From Hyphomonadaceae bacterium (GTDB lineage Bacteria; Pseudomonadota; Alphaproteobacteria; Caulobacterales; Hyphomonadaceae): a stretch of DNA of 56,878 nt. This document shows, in pieces, positions 35,151 through 44,770 of this stretch. The position numbers were made by a program, and so were the translations under genes. The notes beneath the pieces were generated by a model. That model was not told where the DNA came from. It did no database searches and saw nothing but the letters and a program-made list of their open reading frames with translations. Location of the stretch: positions 1 to 56,878 of the forward strand of contig CANJIL010000015.1 of the NCBI GenBank assembly GCA_947474455.1, written 5' to 3'. Position 1 is the stretch's first letter. Every line of letters starts with the position of its first letter.

Positions 35151-36443
35151 ATGGCCGACACGGCGGCGCCCACACGCACCGGTGTGGAAGCCTTCCGGAA
35201 GAACGGCATCCCGAAGGATTCGCCGCTCCCGATGGCATTGGACATCGACCTGTCGAATTTCGACATCAGCGATCCCGAATGGTGGCGGCGCGACGCCCAA
35301 TGGGGCATCTTCGCCCGCATGCGGAAGGAAGATCCGGTCAACTGGTGTCCGGACAGTCCGTACGGCCCCTACTGGAACATCACCACCTACAAGGACATCA
35401 TGACGGTGGACACGTCGCACGATGTCTTCTCCTCGGTCGGCGGCATCACGATCGCCGACGAGTATGTGGACTTTGCCCTGCCGATGTTTATCGCCATGGA
35501 TCCGCCCAAGCATGATCTCCAGCGCAAGACGATCCAGTCAATCGTCAGCCCCCACAACCTCAAGGGCTTCGAGAGCCTGATCCGTTCACGCACCGCCACG
35601 CTGTTCGATAACCTGCCGATCGACGAGCCGTTCGACTGGGTCGACAAGGTCTCGGTCGAACTGACGGCGATGATGCTGGCGACGCTGTTCGATTTCCCGT
35701 TCGAGGATCGCCGCAAGCTGACGCGATGGTCGGATGTGGCGACCGGCCGGCACAATCGCGCCATCGTGTCCGGCGAGGAGCAGTGGCGCGCCGAACTTCT
35801 GGAATGCCTCGGCTATTTCACCCGGCTCTGGAACGGGCGCGTAAACGCAGAACCGCGCGGCGATCTGATCTCGATGCTCGCGCACGGAGAGCACACCCGC
35901 AACATGACGTCGAACGAATATCTCGGAAACCTGATCCTGCTGATCGTCGGGGGTAACGACACCACCCGCAACTCCATGACGGGCGGCGTCTACGCGATGC
36001 ACAAATGGCCGGACCAGTGGCGAACGCTGCAGGCCAATCCATCGCTCCTGCCATCCGCCGTGCCGGAAATCATTCGCTGGCAAACGCCCCTGGCGCACAT
36101 GCGTCGCCGCGCGCTGCAGGACTACGAGATCGGCGGCAAGACCATCTGCAAGGGCGACAAGGTGCTGATGTGGTATGCCTCGGGCAACCGGGACGAGACG
36201 CAATTCACCCGGCCCAACGATCTTTGGATCCAGCGACCGATGGTGCGCCGCCATCTCGCCTTCGGCTTCGGCATCCACCGCTGCGTCGGCAATCGCCTTG
36301 CTGAACTGCAACTGCAGGTGCTGTGGGCGGAAATTCTCAAGCGCTTCGAGACCATCGAAGTGCTGGCCGAGCCCGGCCGCGTGCCGAGCTCGTTCGTGAA
36401 GGGTTACACGAAGATGATGGTGAAGGTGACGCTGAAGCGTTAG
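35151..36443 (+). CDS. Cytochrome P450, CYP153-like alkane hydroxylase
   Basis: 430 residues. The I-helix LLIVGGNDTTRNSMTGG, the PEIIRWQTPLAHMRRRA segment and the haem-thiolate loop FGFGIHRCVGNRLAELQL are all distinctive of CYP153 enzymes, which hydroxylate medium-chain alkanes at the terminal carbon. ATG 35151 is chosen for GAGGAG about 8 bases upstream; ATG 35136 is an alternative. CYP153 needs ferredoxin and ferredoxin reductase, usually adjacent, but neither is here. Converges with the TIR gene (6-bp gap). Confidence 0.9.
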   Translation: MADTAAPTRTGVEAFRKNGIPKDSPLPMALDIDLSNFDISDPEWWRRDAQWGIFARMRKEDPVNWCPDSPYGPYWNITTYKDIMTVDTSHDVFSSVGGITIADEYVDFALPMFIAMDPPKHDLQRKTIQSIVSPHNLKGFESLIRSRTATLFDNLPIDEPFDWVDKVSVELTAMMLATLFDFPFEDRRKLTRWSDVATGRHNRAIVSGEEQWRAELLECLGYFTRLWNGRVNAEPRGDLISMLAHGEHTRNMTSNEYLGNLILLIVGGNDTTRNSMTGGVYAMHKWPDQWRTLQANPSLLPSAVPEIIRWQTPLAHMRRRALQDYEIGGKTICKGDKVLMWYASGNRDETQFTRPNDLWIQRPMVRRHLAFGFGIHRCVGNRLAELQLQVLWAEILKRFETIEVLAEPGRVPSSFVKGYTKMMVKVTLKR

Positions 36444-36449
36444 CTGGCG

Positions 36450-38102
36450 TCAGACATCACCGCACACCGGCGGCAACTCCGCATCCTTGACCTTCCGTCG
36501 CGCGATATCGAGCACCAGCCGGAACGACACGCCATAACCGAAAATGCCAAGCTCGTCGCCGGTCCCCGGGCCGATGCTCGTGTGGATCGCCACAACCTTT
36601 CCCGTGGTCAGGTCGAGCACGGCCGATCCCGTGGCCCCTGCTGATGTCGCATAGGTGTAGCGGATCGCATAAGGATCCGATTTGTCCCGTCGCTCGCTGA
36701 CATAGAGCGTGACGGCAGCCTTTTCAGGGGCGGCCGGATCGATCTTCACGCCATACATTGCGAGATGAACAGCCTCGCCGGGGCTGTCGCCTCCGCCCAT
36801 GCCGAGGGCGGAGCAATCGACATCCGACGCCTGCAGGGCGCGCGCGCCTCTCGGTAGATCGCCCGACAGCAGCCAGAGCTCGAACGGTTTTATCCCCGCC
36901 ATCTCGATCGGCGTGCGCCACACCATTTCGGTCGCTTGCAACGGCTTATCGCCCGACTGCTCGACGGCCGGGAAGCGCACCGAGGGCTTGTCGCTCGCGG
37001 CGCCGCCGGAATTCAGCGTAGTCTGCTGGTCGGCTGGCGTGCCGGTGGGTGTGGGATCCACGCGCGCCTGGGGCGCGCCTGTCAGCAGCAGAGCCTTCCC
37101 GGCATAGCGCGGATGCACCAGCGCGCCGTCGATGACGAAGCCGGAGTTGGCCGCCGGAACGCCGTCAAGGTTGAGGCGGTCGACGCGCGCGACCGCTCCG
37201 GAAAACTGCGCCGCCGTCTGGAACCAGCCATCCGGCAGGGTGAGCCGCCCTTCATACTCCGCAACCTGCAGCCCGATGCGCGCGGACAGGCGCATATTGG
37301 CCGACTCGAGCAGATTCTTAGCCGCCACCGCCTCGTCACGGCTGACCTTCGCCTCCCCCTCGGCCTTCGATGCGCTCTGCCATTGCCACGCCGCGACCGC
37401 TGCAAGACCTGCAAACACCACGGCGACGGCGGAGACCGTGGTCAGCAGTCCGCGCCTTGCCGCCATCGCCTTGTGTTCGGCTTCCGTGCGGGCGTCCGCG
37501 GAGGCCTTGATGAAATCAGCCTGTTCGTCGGTGACGGCAGCCGCTGAGATCGGCTTGTCAGCCATCCACTTCCTGGCTGCATCTATGTCATCGCCACGCA
37601 GAAGCAGTGCGGGCGCACGGCTGCGCGCGGACCAGCGCCGGCTGAGTTCGGCCAGCCGCGTGTGCTCGCGGATCCAGTCGATATCTGTACGCACCGCCGC
37701 CGCGAGATCGGCTAGGCCGGCCGCGAAGGTGCGCCCCTCTCCGGTGAAGAGGATGTAGTTCAGGCGCTTCATCGCTGCCGGCGCCGCTGCATCGTCGACC
37801 GGACGCCACACGACGGGAAGAATGCGCTTCCGCAACGCCAGCGCCTGGCGGAACTCCTCCGCGCAATTTTCCGATTTCAGCGAGTCGGGTGAAATCACAT
37901 AGACGATGCTGTCAGCCTCGGAGATCAATCCCGCGAGGCGCTTCTCCCAGTCTTCGCCCGCGGCGATATCCTGCCGATCGATGTAGGGTGCAAAGCCGCA
38001 CGCCGCTAGACCAAGTACGAGATCGGACGCGAACGCCTTGTCGGCGCGCGAATAGGAGACGAACACCTTGATGCGCGTTTCAATGTCGACCGACTGCGCC
38101 AT
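36450..38102 (-). CDS. TIR-domain protein with transmembrane helix and C-terminal degenerate trypsin-like domain
   Basis: 550 residues. The TIR domain (about 10-140) has VFVSYSRADKAFASDL, then YIDRQDIAAGEDWEKRL, and SENCAEEF with the candidate NADase Glu83. A helical linker (DLAAAVRTDIDWIREHTRL, about 133-210) is shared with TIR-WD40 proteins. One transmembrane helix spans 218-239. The C-terminal ~290 residues look chymotrypsin-like: SGFVIDGALVHPRY (possible His330) and SAGATGSAVLDLTTGKVVAI, where Thr491 occupies the expected Ser position, so peptidase activity is doubtful. GGAGGGG precedes the ATG. Roles in defence or signalling are possible; no partner gene is evident. Confidence 0.8.
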   Translation of the reverse strand: MAQSVDIETRIKVFVSYSRADKAFASDLVLGLAACGFAPYIDRQDIAAGEDWEKRLAGLISEADSIVYVISPDSLKSENCAEEFRQALALRKRILPVVWRPVDDAAAPAAMKRLNYILFTGEGRTFAAGLADLAAAVRTDIDWIREHTRLAELSRRWSARSRAPALLLRGDDIDAARKWMADKPISAAAVTDEQADFIKASADARTEAEHKAMAARRGLLTTVSAVAVVFAGLAAVAAWQWQSASKAEGEAKVSRDEAVAAKNLLESANMRLSARIGLQVAEYEGRLTLPDGWFQTAAQFSGAVARVDRLNLDGVPAANSGFVIDGALVHPRYAGKALLLTGAPQARVDPTPTGTPADQQTTLNSGGAASDKPSVRFPAVEQSGDKPLQATEMVWRTPIEMAGIKPFELWLLSGDLPRGARALQASDVDCSALGMGGGDSPGEAVHLAMYGVKIDPAAPEKAAVTLYVSERRDKSDPYAIRYTYATSAGATGSAVLDLTTGKVVAIHTSIGPGTGDELGIFGYGVSFRLVLDIARRKVKDAELPPVCGDV

Positions 38103-38171
38103 AGCCCCTCCGCTAACCGGCGAGCTTAATTCAGAAGAGGGCAGGGAAGAAGCGCTCCCAATGCACTGAAA

Positions 38172-38558
38172 TTACTGCGGGGAGCCGATCAGATCCCAGG
38201 CATTTCCATAAAGATCCTCGAAGACAGCGACCTTCCCGTAAGGTTCGGAACGGGGCGCTTCGCGGAAACGGACGCCTTGACGGACCATGTTTGCATGATC
38301 GCGGTCGAAATCATCTGTCTCGAGAAAAAGAAAGACACGGCCGCCGGACTGGTTGCCGATGGCGGCTTCCTGCTGCGGGCTGGCGGCGCGTGCGAGGAGC
38401 AGGGCTGCGCCTCGCGCACCCGGCGGCTCGACGACCACCCAGCGCTTGCCGCCGCCTGAATCGACGTTCTGGGCCAGCACGAACCCAAGGCAACGCGTGA
38501 ACCAGTCTATCGCTTCTTCATAGTCGCGAACGACGAGCGCGAGCTTGGCGATCTGCAT
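38172..38558 (-). CDS. VOC/glyoxalase-superfamily protein
   Basis: 128 residues. Two beta-alpha-beta-beta-beta repeats: IAKLALVVRDYEEAIDWFTR and a C-terminal FEDLYGNAWDLIGSP. Members include glyoxalases, dioxygenases and antibiotic-binding proteins; the reaction cannot be told. Its ATG directly follows the fhs stop with no spacer, implying co-translation. The TIR gene starts 69 bp downstream on the same strand. Confidence 0.82.
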   Translation of the reverse strand: MQIAKLALVVRDYEEAIDWFTRCLGFVLAQNVDSGGGKRWVVVEPPGARGAALLLARAASPQQEAAIGNQSGGRVFLFLETDDFDRDHANMVRQGVRFREAPRSEPYGKVAVFEDLYGNAWDLIGSPQ

Positions 38559-40229
38559 CTATGAAAGCCCGTGGATGTTTCCATCGACGTCGACCGACAT
38601 GATCTCCGCCGCCGGCGCACGCGGGAGGCCGGGCATGGTCATAAGGTCCCCGCAGATGGCGACGACAAAGCCCGCGCCCGCCGACAGGCGAACCTCGCGC
38701 ACGTCAAGCACATGGCCTTCGGGCGCCCCGAGCCTGGTGGGGTCGGTGGAGAAGGAGTACTGCGTCTTCGCAATGCAAACGGGCAGACGGCCAAAGCCAT
38801 CATCCTCCCAGCGTTTCAACTGCGCGATGATCTTCTGCGAGGCGGCCACGCTTTCAGCGCGATAGATGCGTCTAGCCGTCGCGTCGATCTTGGCAAGCAG
38901 CGGCAGATTGTCGTCATAGAGGACGCGGAAATCAGCCTTGTTCTTCGCCAGCGTGGCAATGAGGGCCCGGGCAAGATCCTCGGCGCCCTTGCCGCCCTCG
39001 GCCCAGTGCCGGCAGACGTGAGCCTGGGCCCCCATCTCCGCAACAATGCGTTTCACCGTTTCGAGTTCGGCCGCCGTATCGCTGGTGAAGTGATTGAGCG
39101 CCACAAGAACCGGAAGGCCATAGCCACGCAGGTTCTCGATATGGCGCTTCACGTTCACCGCGCCGCGCGTAAGGGCTGCGACATCTTCCTTGCCGAGGTC
39201 GGCTTTCGCCACGCCGCCATTCATCTTCATCGAGCGTATTGTGGCGACAAGCACCGCAGCCTTGGGCTTGAGGCCGGACAGCCGACATTTGATGTCGAAG
39301 AACTTCTGCGCGCCAAGGTCTGCGCCGAAGCCGGCTTCCGTCACCACGATGTCGCCAAGTTTCAGCGCCGCGCGCGTGGCGACCACGGAATTGCAGCCAT
39401 GAGCAATGTTGGCGAAAGGGCCGAGATGAACAATGGCGGGCGTGTTCTCGATCGTCTGCACAAGGTTGGGCAGGATCGCGTCCTTCAGCAGCACGGCCAT
39501 GGCGCCATCCGCCTTAATGTCGCCAGCCGTCACCGGCTTCCGCTCCCGCGTCTCCGCCACGATGATGCGAGCAAGCCGCGCCTTCAGGTCGGCAAGGTCT
39601 TCAGCCAGGCAAAGGATCGCCATGACTTCGGACGCAACCGTGATGTCGAACCCTGTTTCAATCGGGGCGCCATTGGCGGATCCGCCAAGCCCGGTGATAA
39701 TGCCGCGCAATTGCCGGTCATTTACATCAAGCGCACGCCTCCAGCGCACCCGGCGTGGGTCGATGCCCAGCGCATTGCCCCAATGGATGTGGTTGTCGAC
39801 CATTGCCGCCAGCAGGTTGTGCGCCGCCGTGATGGCGTGGAAGTCACCGGTGAAATGCAGGTTGATCTCGTCCATCGGCAAAACCTGGCTATAGCCACCA
39901 CCTGTTGCGCCGCCCTTCTGGCCGAAACACGGCCCGAGGGACGGCTCGCGCAGCGCGATGACGGCCTTCTTGCCGAGGCGGGTGAGGGCGTCGCCCAGCC
40001 CCACCGTCGTCGTGGTCTTGCCTTCGCCCGCCGGCGTCGGATTCATGGCTGTCACCAGCACAAGAGTGCCGTCGGGCCGGCCTTCCAGCTGTTTCAGGAA
40101 GCCAGCCGTCAGCTTGGCCTTGGTGTGGCCATAGGGAATCAGCGCATCTGCCGGAATACCGAGTTTCTCGCCGATCGCTGCAATCGGCATCAGGCGCGCA
40201 GCCCGCGCAATCTCACCATCGCTGTCCAT
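38559..40229 (-). CDS. fhs: Formate-tetrahydrofolate ligase
   Basis: 556 residues. ATP-dependent formation of 10-formyl-THF. It has the P-loop region [59 protein letters not shown], and a C-terminal [18 protein letters not shown]. Full-length. Upstream is a divergent lipoprotein gene. Confidence 0.97.
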   Translation of the reverse strand: MDSDGEIARAARLMPIAAIGEKLGIPADALIPYGHTKAKLTAGFLKQLEGRPDGTLVLVTAMNPTPAGEGKTTTTVGLGDALTRLGKKAVIALREPSLGPCFGQKGGATGGGYSQVLPMDEINLHFTGDFHAITAAHNLLAAMVDNHIHWGNALGIDPRRVRWRRALDVNDRQLRGIITGLGGSANGAPIETGFDITVASEVMAILCLAEDLADLKARLARIIVAETRERKPVTAGDIKADGAMAVLLKDAILPNLVQTIENTPAIVHLGPFANIAHGCNSVVATRAALKLGDIVVTEAGFGADLGAQKFFDIKCRLSGLKPKAAVLVATIRSMKMNGGVAKADLGKEDVAALTRGAVNVKRHIENLRGYGLPVLVALNHFTSDTAAELETVKRIVAEMGAQAHVCRHWAEGGKGAEDLARALIATLAKNKADFRVLYDDNLPLLAKIDATARRIYRAESVAASQKIIAQLKRWEDDGFGRLPVCIAKTQYSFSTDPTRLGAPEGHVLDVREVRLSAGAGFVVAICGDLMTMPGLPRAPAAEIMSVDVDGNIHGLS

Positions 40230-40378
40230 CGAGACCCCGAATTGTTGCGGGGTGATCTAAGCGAGCAACCGCATGCCTGTCATCCTTTCGCAGAGCGGCC
40301 GGCACGTGCCATTTGTTCGGCCGCCTTTGCGCCGCATTGGCGGGCGCTATTTGAACACGCGGATGTGTGGAGCGGATC

Positions 40379-40822
40379 ATGGAACTTCGTCTTTTAGTTC
40401 TGGCCGGCGCCTTAGCGCTGCCTGCCGCTTGTGCAACCGGCGCCGCCGGCCAAGCCACGCTGCACGAAATCGCCAGCCTTGTGGTGTCGATCGGCCAGCA
40501 CGGCGAGGGTATGGGCACGGGCAACATCACCGACATGTCCGCCCAACTCGACCAGCAGGTCGCCGCGACGCCAGACGATCCCTACGTGCTAAAACTCGCC
40601 GCTCAGTCTCGCCGCGCTCTATCAGACTATTCGCAGGACCGCGCCCAGCGTGTCCACCTGCGTCACACAGCGCTCGCCGAATTCGACAGGGCGATCACCC
40701 TGTCAAAGCCGACTGACCCGGCCCGCTTCATCATGCTCAACGGCCAGGAATCTGAAGTTGATTTCAAGGACCTCGCAACCCTTCGCGCGGACCTGTTCAA
40801 TCAGGTGCAGACGGATCGCTAG
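40379..40822 (+). CDS. Hypothetical small lipoprotein
   Basis: 147 residues. The signal MELRLLVLAGALALPAAC ends in a lipobox Cys; the rest is helical with no cysteine and a TPR-like feel (YVLKLAAQSRRALSDYSQD). GGAG is about 6 bases upstream of the ATG. Its stop codon overlaps the stop of the convergent acyl-CoA dehydrogenase. No family recognised. Confidence 0.65.
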   Translation: MELRLLVLAGALALPAACATGAAGQATLHEIASLVVSIGQHGEGMGTGNITDMSAQLDQQVAATPDDPYVLKLAAQSRRALSDYSQDRAQRVHLRHTALAEFDRAITLSKPTDPARFIMLNGQESEVDFKDLATLRADLFNQVQTDR

Positions 40823-41979
40823 ATCTCTCCGGCTTTCGCCATGCGCTGCAACTCGCGGCCAATGACAATCTGCTGGATCTGCGTCGTGCCCTCATAGAGC
40901 CTCAGGATGCGCACATCGCGATAGAACCGCTCCACCGCACAATCCGCGATATAGCCGGCTCCACCGAAGACCTGCACGGCGCGGTCCGCCACGCGCCCCA
41001 CCATCTCCGTGCACCACATCTTCGTCGCAGCGGCGAGAAGCGTGATCTTGTCCTTGGCGTCGTACTTGCGCACCGCATTTAGGACCATCGCGCGCCCCGC
41101 AGCTGCCTCGGCATAGCTGTCCGCGATCATGCCCATCACCAGCTGATGCTCGATGATCGGCTTGCCGAACTGCTTCCGCTCCGATCCGTAACGCGTGATC
41201 TCCTCGACCAGTCGCTCCGCAATGCCGACGCTGAGCGAGGCAATATGCAGGCGCCCGCGATCAAGAACCGACATCGCTACTTTCATCCCTTCGCCTTCCT
41301 CGCCCAGCCGGTTGGCGATCGGCACGCGCGCATTGTCGAAGACAACGTCGCACACATTGGCGCCCTGCTGCCCCATCTTCTTCTCAGGTTCGCCGATCGT
41401 GATGCCGGGCGTCGCACGGTCGACAATGAATGCCGACAGACCCTTTGCCCCGGGCGTATCAGGATCCGTGCGCGCCATCACCGTGAAGATGTGCGCCTTG
41501 TCGGCATTGGTGATGAACCGCTTGGAGCCGTTGAGCACATAGTGATTGCCGTCCTTCGCCGCCTTCGTCTTCACCGATCCGGCGTCCGATCCGCTGTCCG
41601 GCTCGGTCAGCGCAAAGCTCGCAATCGCTTCGCCGGTCGCGAGCTTCGGAAGCCAGTCATGCTTCTGGTCTTCGCGGCCGAACATCACGATGCCCTGGCT
41701 GCCAATGCCGACATTGGTGCCGAAGGCGGAGCGGAACGCCGGCGATGTATGACCCATCTCCAGGATTACCAGCGCCTCTTCCTCCATCGTGAGGCCAAGC
41801 CCGCCATAGGCCTCCGGAATCGATAGGCCGAAAAGGCCGAGATCGCGCATTTGCCGCACGATTGCGTCGGGTATCGCGTTGGTCTCGGAAAGAAGCTGTT
41901 CGTTCGGCCGGCACACCTCGTTGACAAACCGCCTGACAGTCTCGATGAGCTGCTGCCGAGTTTCTGGATCGAGCGCCAT
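40819..41979 (-). CDS. Acyl-CoA dehydrogenase
   Basis: 386 residues. FAD/ETF-linked family: ALTEPDSGSDAGSVKTKA, KRFITNADKAHIFTV, and C-terminal AVQVFGGAGYIADCAVERFY with RLYEGTTQIQQIVIGREL. The catalytic base is probably the Glu of YEGTT. The start at 41979 has GGAG 6 bases upstream and removes a non-conserved extension. The substrate chain is unknown. Confidence 0.93.
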   Translation of the reverse strand: MALDPETRQQLIETVRRFVNEVCRPNEQLLSETNAIPDAIVRQMRDLGLFGLSIPEAYGGLGLTMEEEALVILEMGHTSPAFRSAFGTNVGIGSQGIVMFGREDQKHDWLPKLATGEAIASFALTEPDSGSDAGSVKTKAAKDGNHYVLNGSKRFITNADKAHIFTVMARTDPDTPGAKGLSAFIVDRATPGITIGEPEKKMGQQGANVCDVVFDNARVPIANRLGEEGEGMKVAMSVLDRGRLHIASLSVGIAERLVEEITRYGSERKQFGKPIIEHQLVMGMIADSYAEAAAGRAMVLNAVRKYDAKDKITLLAAATKMWCTEMVGRVADRAVQVFGGAGYIADCAVERFYRDVRILRLYEGTTQIQQIVIGRELQRMAKAGEI

Positions 41980-42538
41980 TTGCTTCTCCGGAGTGCCCGT
42001 GCAGGCTGTCGTTTTCGTTGGCGCGACGTCACTGCTTATCAACAGGATCGTCAACAGTTTCCACAGACCCGCGCCATTCTCCGGTGCCGAAGTTTGTGAG
42101 AGCCTGATCGTGTTCAGAGAGGAGACCGTCGCGGGTCGAGCAACTGAATGTCCCCACTGGTAAGCCGGATTGGACCGGCGCTGAACAAGGGGAGCAAGGA
42201 GCACCGGAAGTGGCGCCGACGCCCCGCAAGGCTGGCCTCACGCTCAGGCGGGATCCAAGACCGCCAGAGTCCTCGAGAGGGGATAAAACGGACACGAGCG
42301 TGGTCTCAGCCGCGCGGGCGTATGGAAGTGGGATGTCATGTCCCAGAGTCATGCGGTCGCCGAACCAAGACGCTCCAGGCTCAGCTTCGCCGGATGGCGT
42401 CGAACGGGTGTGCCCCTGATCAGGGCCAAGGCTCGAAGGACGAACTGGCGGACAACCATGGTGTCGCCCCGGCCCTGTGAAAGCAGAGGCCGGGGTCGCC
42501 GCTTCTGGAGCTACTTGCCGGAGCGCGCTTGCCGGACC
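41980..42538. other. Gene-poor 559-bp stretch
   Basis: No convincing gene on either strand. A short translated segment near 42290-42345 (DTSVVSAARAYGSGMS) has a faint resemblance to IS66/IS3-type TnpA helix-turn-helix sequence but is not extendable. A hairpin of CCCCGGCC with GGCCGGGG (42467-42495) may be a terminator. No tmRNA, RNase P or 6S RNA signature was found. Confidence 0.4.
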
Positions 42539-42880
42539 CTACTTGATGGTGACGCTGGTTGTGCCGCGTGCGCCTGTCGTGGCGAACGAGTCGCCCGATT
42601 TCTTGCCGCGCGGATAGAGCACACAGTCTTCCGTTGTGGCTTCCGTGGACGAGCATAGCTTGTCCCCGTCAATGCGCCACTTGCCGGTGATCTGCCCGCC
42701 CATCGCGCTGAACGTGCCGTCGGCTTTGTAAGTCACCTGGATTGCCGAACCGCCTGTCCCGAGTACGATGCCCTTGGCAATCACTTCCTTCAGCGTATCC
42801 GATCCCTGCGCAATTGCGGGCAGGGCGAATGCAAGGCCTGTGAGGCCGAGGAGCAGCGCTGCTTTCACGGAAAACTCCAT
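42539..42880 (-). CDS. Hypothetical secreted protein
   Basis: 113 residues. The signal peptide MEFSVKAALLLGLTGLAFAL is cleaved before about residue 28. The mature part is beta-rich with two cysteines (KLCSSTEATTEDC) likely disulfide-bonded, and resembles small calycin-like or lysozyme-inhibitor folds only vaguely. ATG 42880 gives the clean signal peptide. No family recognised. Confidence 0.65.
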   Translation of the reverse strand: MEFSVKAALLLGLTGLAFALPAIAQGSDTLKEVIAKGIVLGTGGSAIQVTYKADGTFSAMGGQITGKWRIDGDKLCSSTEATTEDCVLYPRGKKSGDSFATTGARGTTSVTIK

Positions 42881-43431
42881 TACCCGGACTGTTCGGGCCA
42901 AGCATAACGGTTCAGCCCTTTGGCGCAAACACGCGGCGACAGTGCAAGCTGCTGGAAAGCAGCCAAGTGTCGCGGCCCGCGCCAGGCGGCGGAGGCGTTC
43001 GGCGAGGTTGAGCGGGCCAGGGTTTTCAGACTCGGTATTCACCCAAGTCATGCGGCAGTCTCCCGCCGACCGCTGTCCGTGTTCGGGCGTGGCAAGGCGG
43101 AATGGAAGAACGATTGAATCGACTGCTCCAATTCGGCTGCTCAACGCAGCGCTACCCAAGGAACTTCTGGCCCCAGCGCCATGCCCGGGAAGTTCCCCAA
43201 CACATGCCGGTCAGTGCGTTTGCGGATGTGGAAATACGCTCGTGAGGTTCTCGCCGGAAAGGCGTCTTTCGCGGTCCTGCCGTCGGCTTCGCCTGCCTTT
43301 TGACGTTGTGCGGCGCCCTGCCTTCGCCAACTATCTGCTTTACAAGGGAAAGTACGCGCGGATGTTCCAGAAACAGCGGTTGAAGCTGCAGGGCTTCCCG
43401 CGTAGTTTTCGCCCGCTTTCCGGAGACAGTT
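42881..43431. other. Gene-poor 551-bp stretch
   Basis: No frame on either strand looks coding. It holds the promoter of the secreted-protein gene (minus) and of the GST-like gene (plus), and no clear repeat or RNA was seen. Confidence 0.4.
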
Positions 43432-44748
43432 ATGTCCTATCGCCTGTTTGGGGCCGAGACCTCGGCCTATTCGACCAAGATGCGGTCCTACCTCAAGTAC
43501 AAGGCGTTCAGTTTCGACTGGGTGCCGCGCACCCAGGATTCGGAAGAAGAGCTCAAGCGCCTCTCGCGCTTTGGCACGTTGCCCGTGCTCGTTACGTCGT
43601 CCGGCTTCGCCGTGCATGACACGACCCCGATGATGGAAGCGCTTGAGGCCGACAGCCCCGAGCCCTCCGCGACGCCCGCCGATCCCGCGACTGCCTTCCT
43701 CGCTTGCGTGCTGGAGGAATATGCCGATGTATGGCTGGCTAAGTCTGCCTTCCACTATCGCTGGACGCGCAAGAAGGACCAGCGCCTCGCCGCTCAGCGC
43801 TCGATCGAGGAATACTATCCCGCCGGCGCGCCAGGCGACCGGAAGGCGACGGAAGACCTTGCCATCGAGACAATGGCCGGCCAGCTCAAAACCATGCAGC
43901 TCGATGGTGAGCTGGGTCCGGTGGTCGAGAAGTCGTTCAAGAAGTTCATCAAGCTGCTCGATGAACATCTAAAGAAGCATCTCTTCATCTTCGGCGACCG
44001 CCCCTCTATCGCGGATTTCGCGATTGCTGGTCAGCTGATCCAGATGCTGAAGGATCCCACCCCTACCAAGATCATCGAGAAGGACGGCGAGTTCGTCGCC
44101 AAGTGGTGCGAGTTCATGTCCGCGCCGATGGCGTCTGGCCCGTTCGCCGCGCTTGACGATCTCAAGGAAACGCTGGCGCCGTTGTTCGCTGAAGATCTCG
44201 CGGCGTTCTTTCTGCCCTGGGCCGCCGAGAATCTTGAATCGGCGCTCGCTGGCAATGAGTCATTCGAGGTCACGTTTGGCAAGGACACACTTAAGCTAGC
44301 GCCGCTGCGCTCGGCCGCGCGTTCGTTCCGCGAACTGCGCCGCAAGTTCTTGATGGGCCAGACTATCGAGCCGCTGAAAGCCTTCACCGACGCAACCGAA
44401 TCCACCGTCTTCCTCCTGCGCCCGCCCAGGCAGGACCAGCGCCCGCCGCGCGACGAGCCCGTGACGGAAAGCGAAACACCCGAAGCCGACGCGTCCGAAA
44501 CGTCGGAGGCCGAGGCGGCCCAGCCGCGCGATGGTGAATCCGGAGAAGAGAGTGACGCCACCCGCAGGCGCAAGCGCCGCCGCCGGCGTCGCGGTGGCCG
44601 CAACCGCGGTGAAGGCGAAGACGTCTCGGGCGAAGTCATGGCCGATGGCGAAGCTGACGCCGCCGCCGAAGACGACGTCGTGAACGGCGCTGCATCCGCC
44701 AGTGATGACGGCGCGGCGCCGACGCCGGACGACGACGCACAGGACTGA
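43432..44748 (+). CDS. GST-like protein with a charged, Arg-rich C-terminal tail
   Basis: 438 residues. The thioredoxin-like N-terminus (YRLFGAETSAYSTKMRSYL, then FGTLPVLVTSSG) and helical C-domain (about 80-230, FGDRPSIADFAIAGQLIQML) match glutathione S-transferases. A further folded part ends near residue 330. The last ~100 residues are acidic (Glu/Asp/Ala) around a very basic RRRKRRRRRRGGRNRG run, as in RNase E or Rho tails, suggesting disorder and nucleic-acid binding. GGAGA precedes the ATG. The enzymatic role is unproven. Confidence 0.75.
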   Translation: MSYRLFGAETSAYSTKMRSYLKYKAFSFDWVPRTQDSEEELKRLSRFGTLPVLVTSSGFAVHDTTPMMEALEADSPEPSATPADPATAFLACVLEEYADVWLAKSAFHYRWTRKKDQRLAAQRSIEEYYPAGAPGDRKATEDLAIETMAGQLKTMQLDGELGPVVEKSFKKFIKLLDEHLKKHLFIFGDRPSIADFAIAGQLIQMLKDPTPTKIIEKDGEFVAKWCEFMSAPMASGPFAALDDLKETLAPLFAEDLAAFFLPWAAENLESALAGNESFEVTFGKDTLKLAPLRSAARSFRELRRKFLMGQTIEPLKAFTDATESTVFLLRPPRQDQRPPRDEPVTESETPEADASETSEAEAAQPRDGESGEESDATRRRKRRRRRRGGRNRGEGEDVSGEVMADGEADAAAEDDVVNGAASASDDGAAPTPDDDAQD

Positions 44749-44770
44749 CGCCAGTCCCGGAGCGCGCGCC

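Noticed and set aside
38571-40397. A 608-residue open frame on the plus strand opposite fhs
   Set aside because: Antisense shadow in GC-rich DNA; it has no family motif and fhs on the minus strand is fully conserved.
41980-42538. Possible tmRNA, RNase P or 6S RNA in the gene-poor stretch
   Set aside because: No proteolysis-tag codons, no RNase P core motifs and no 6S-like bubble were found.
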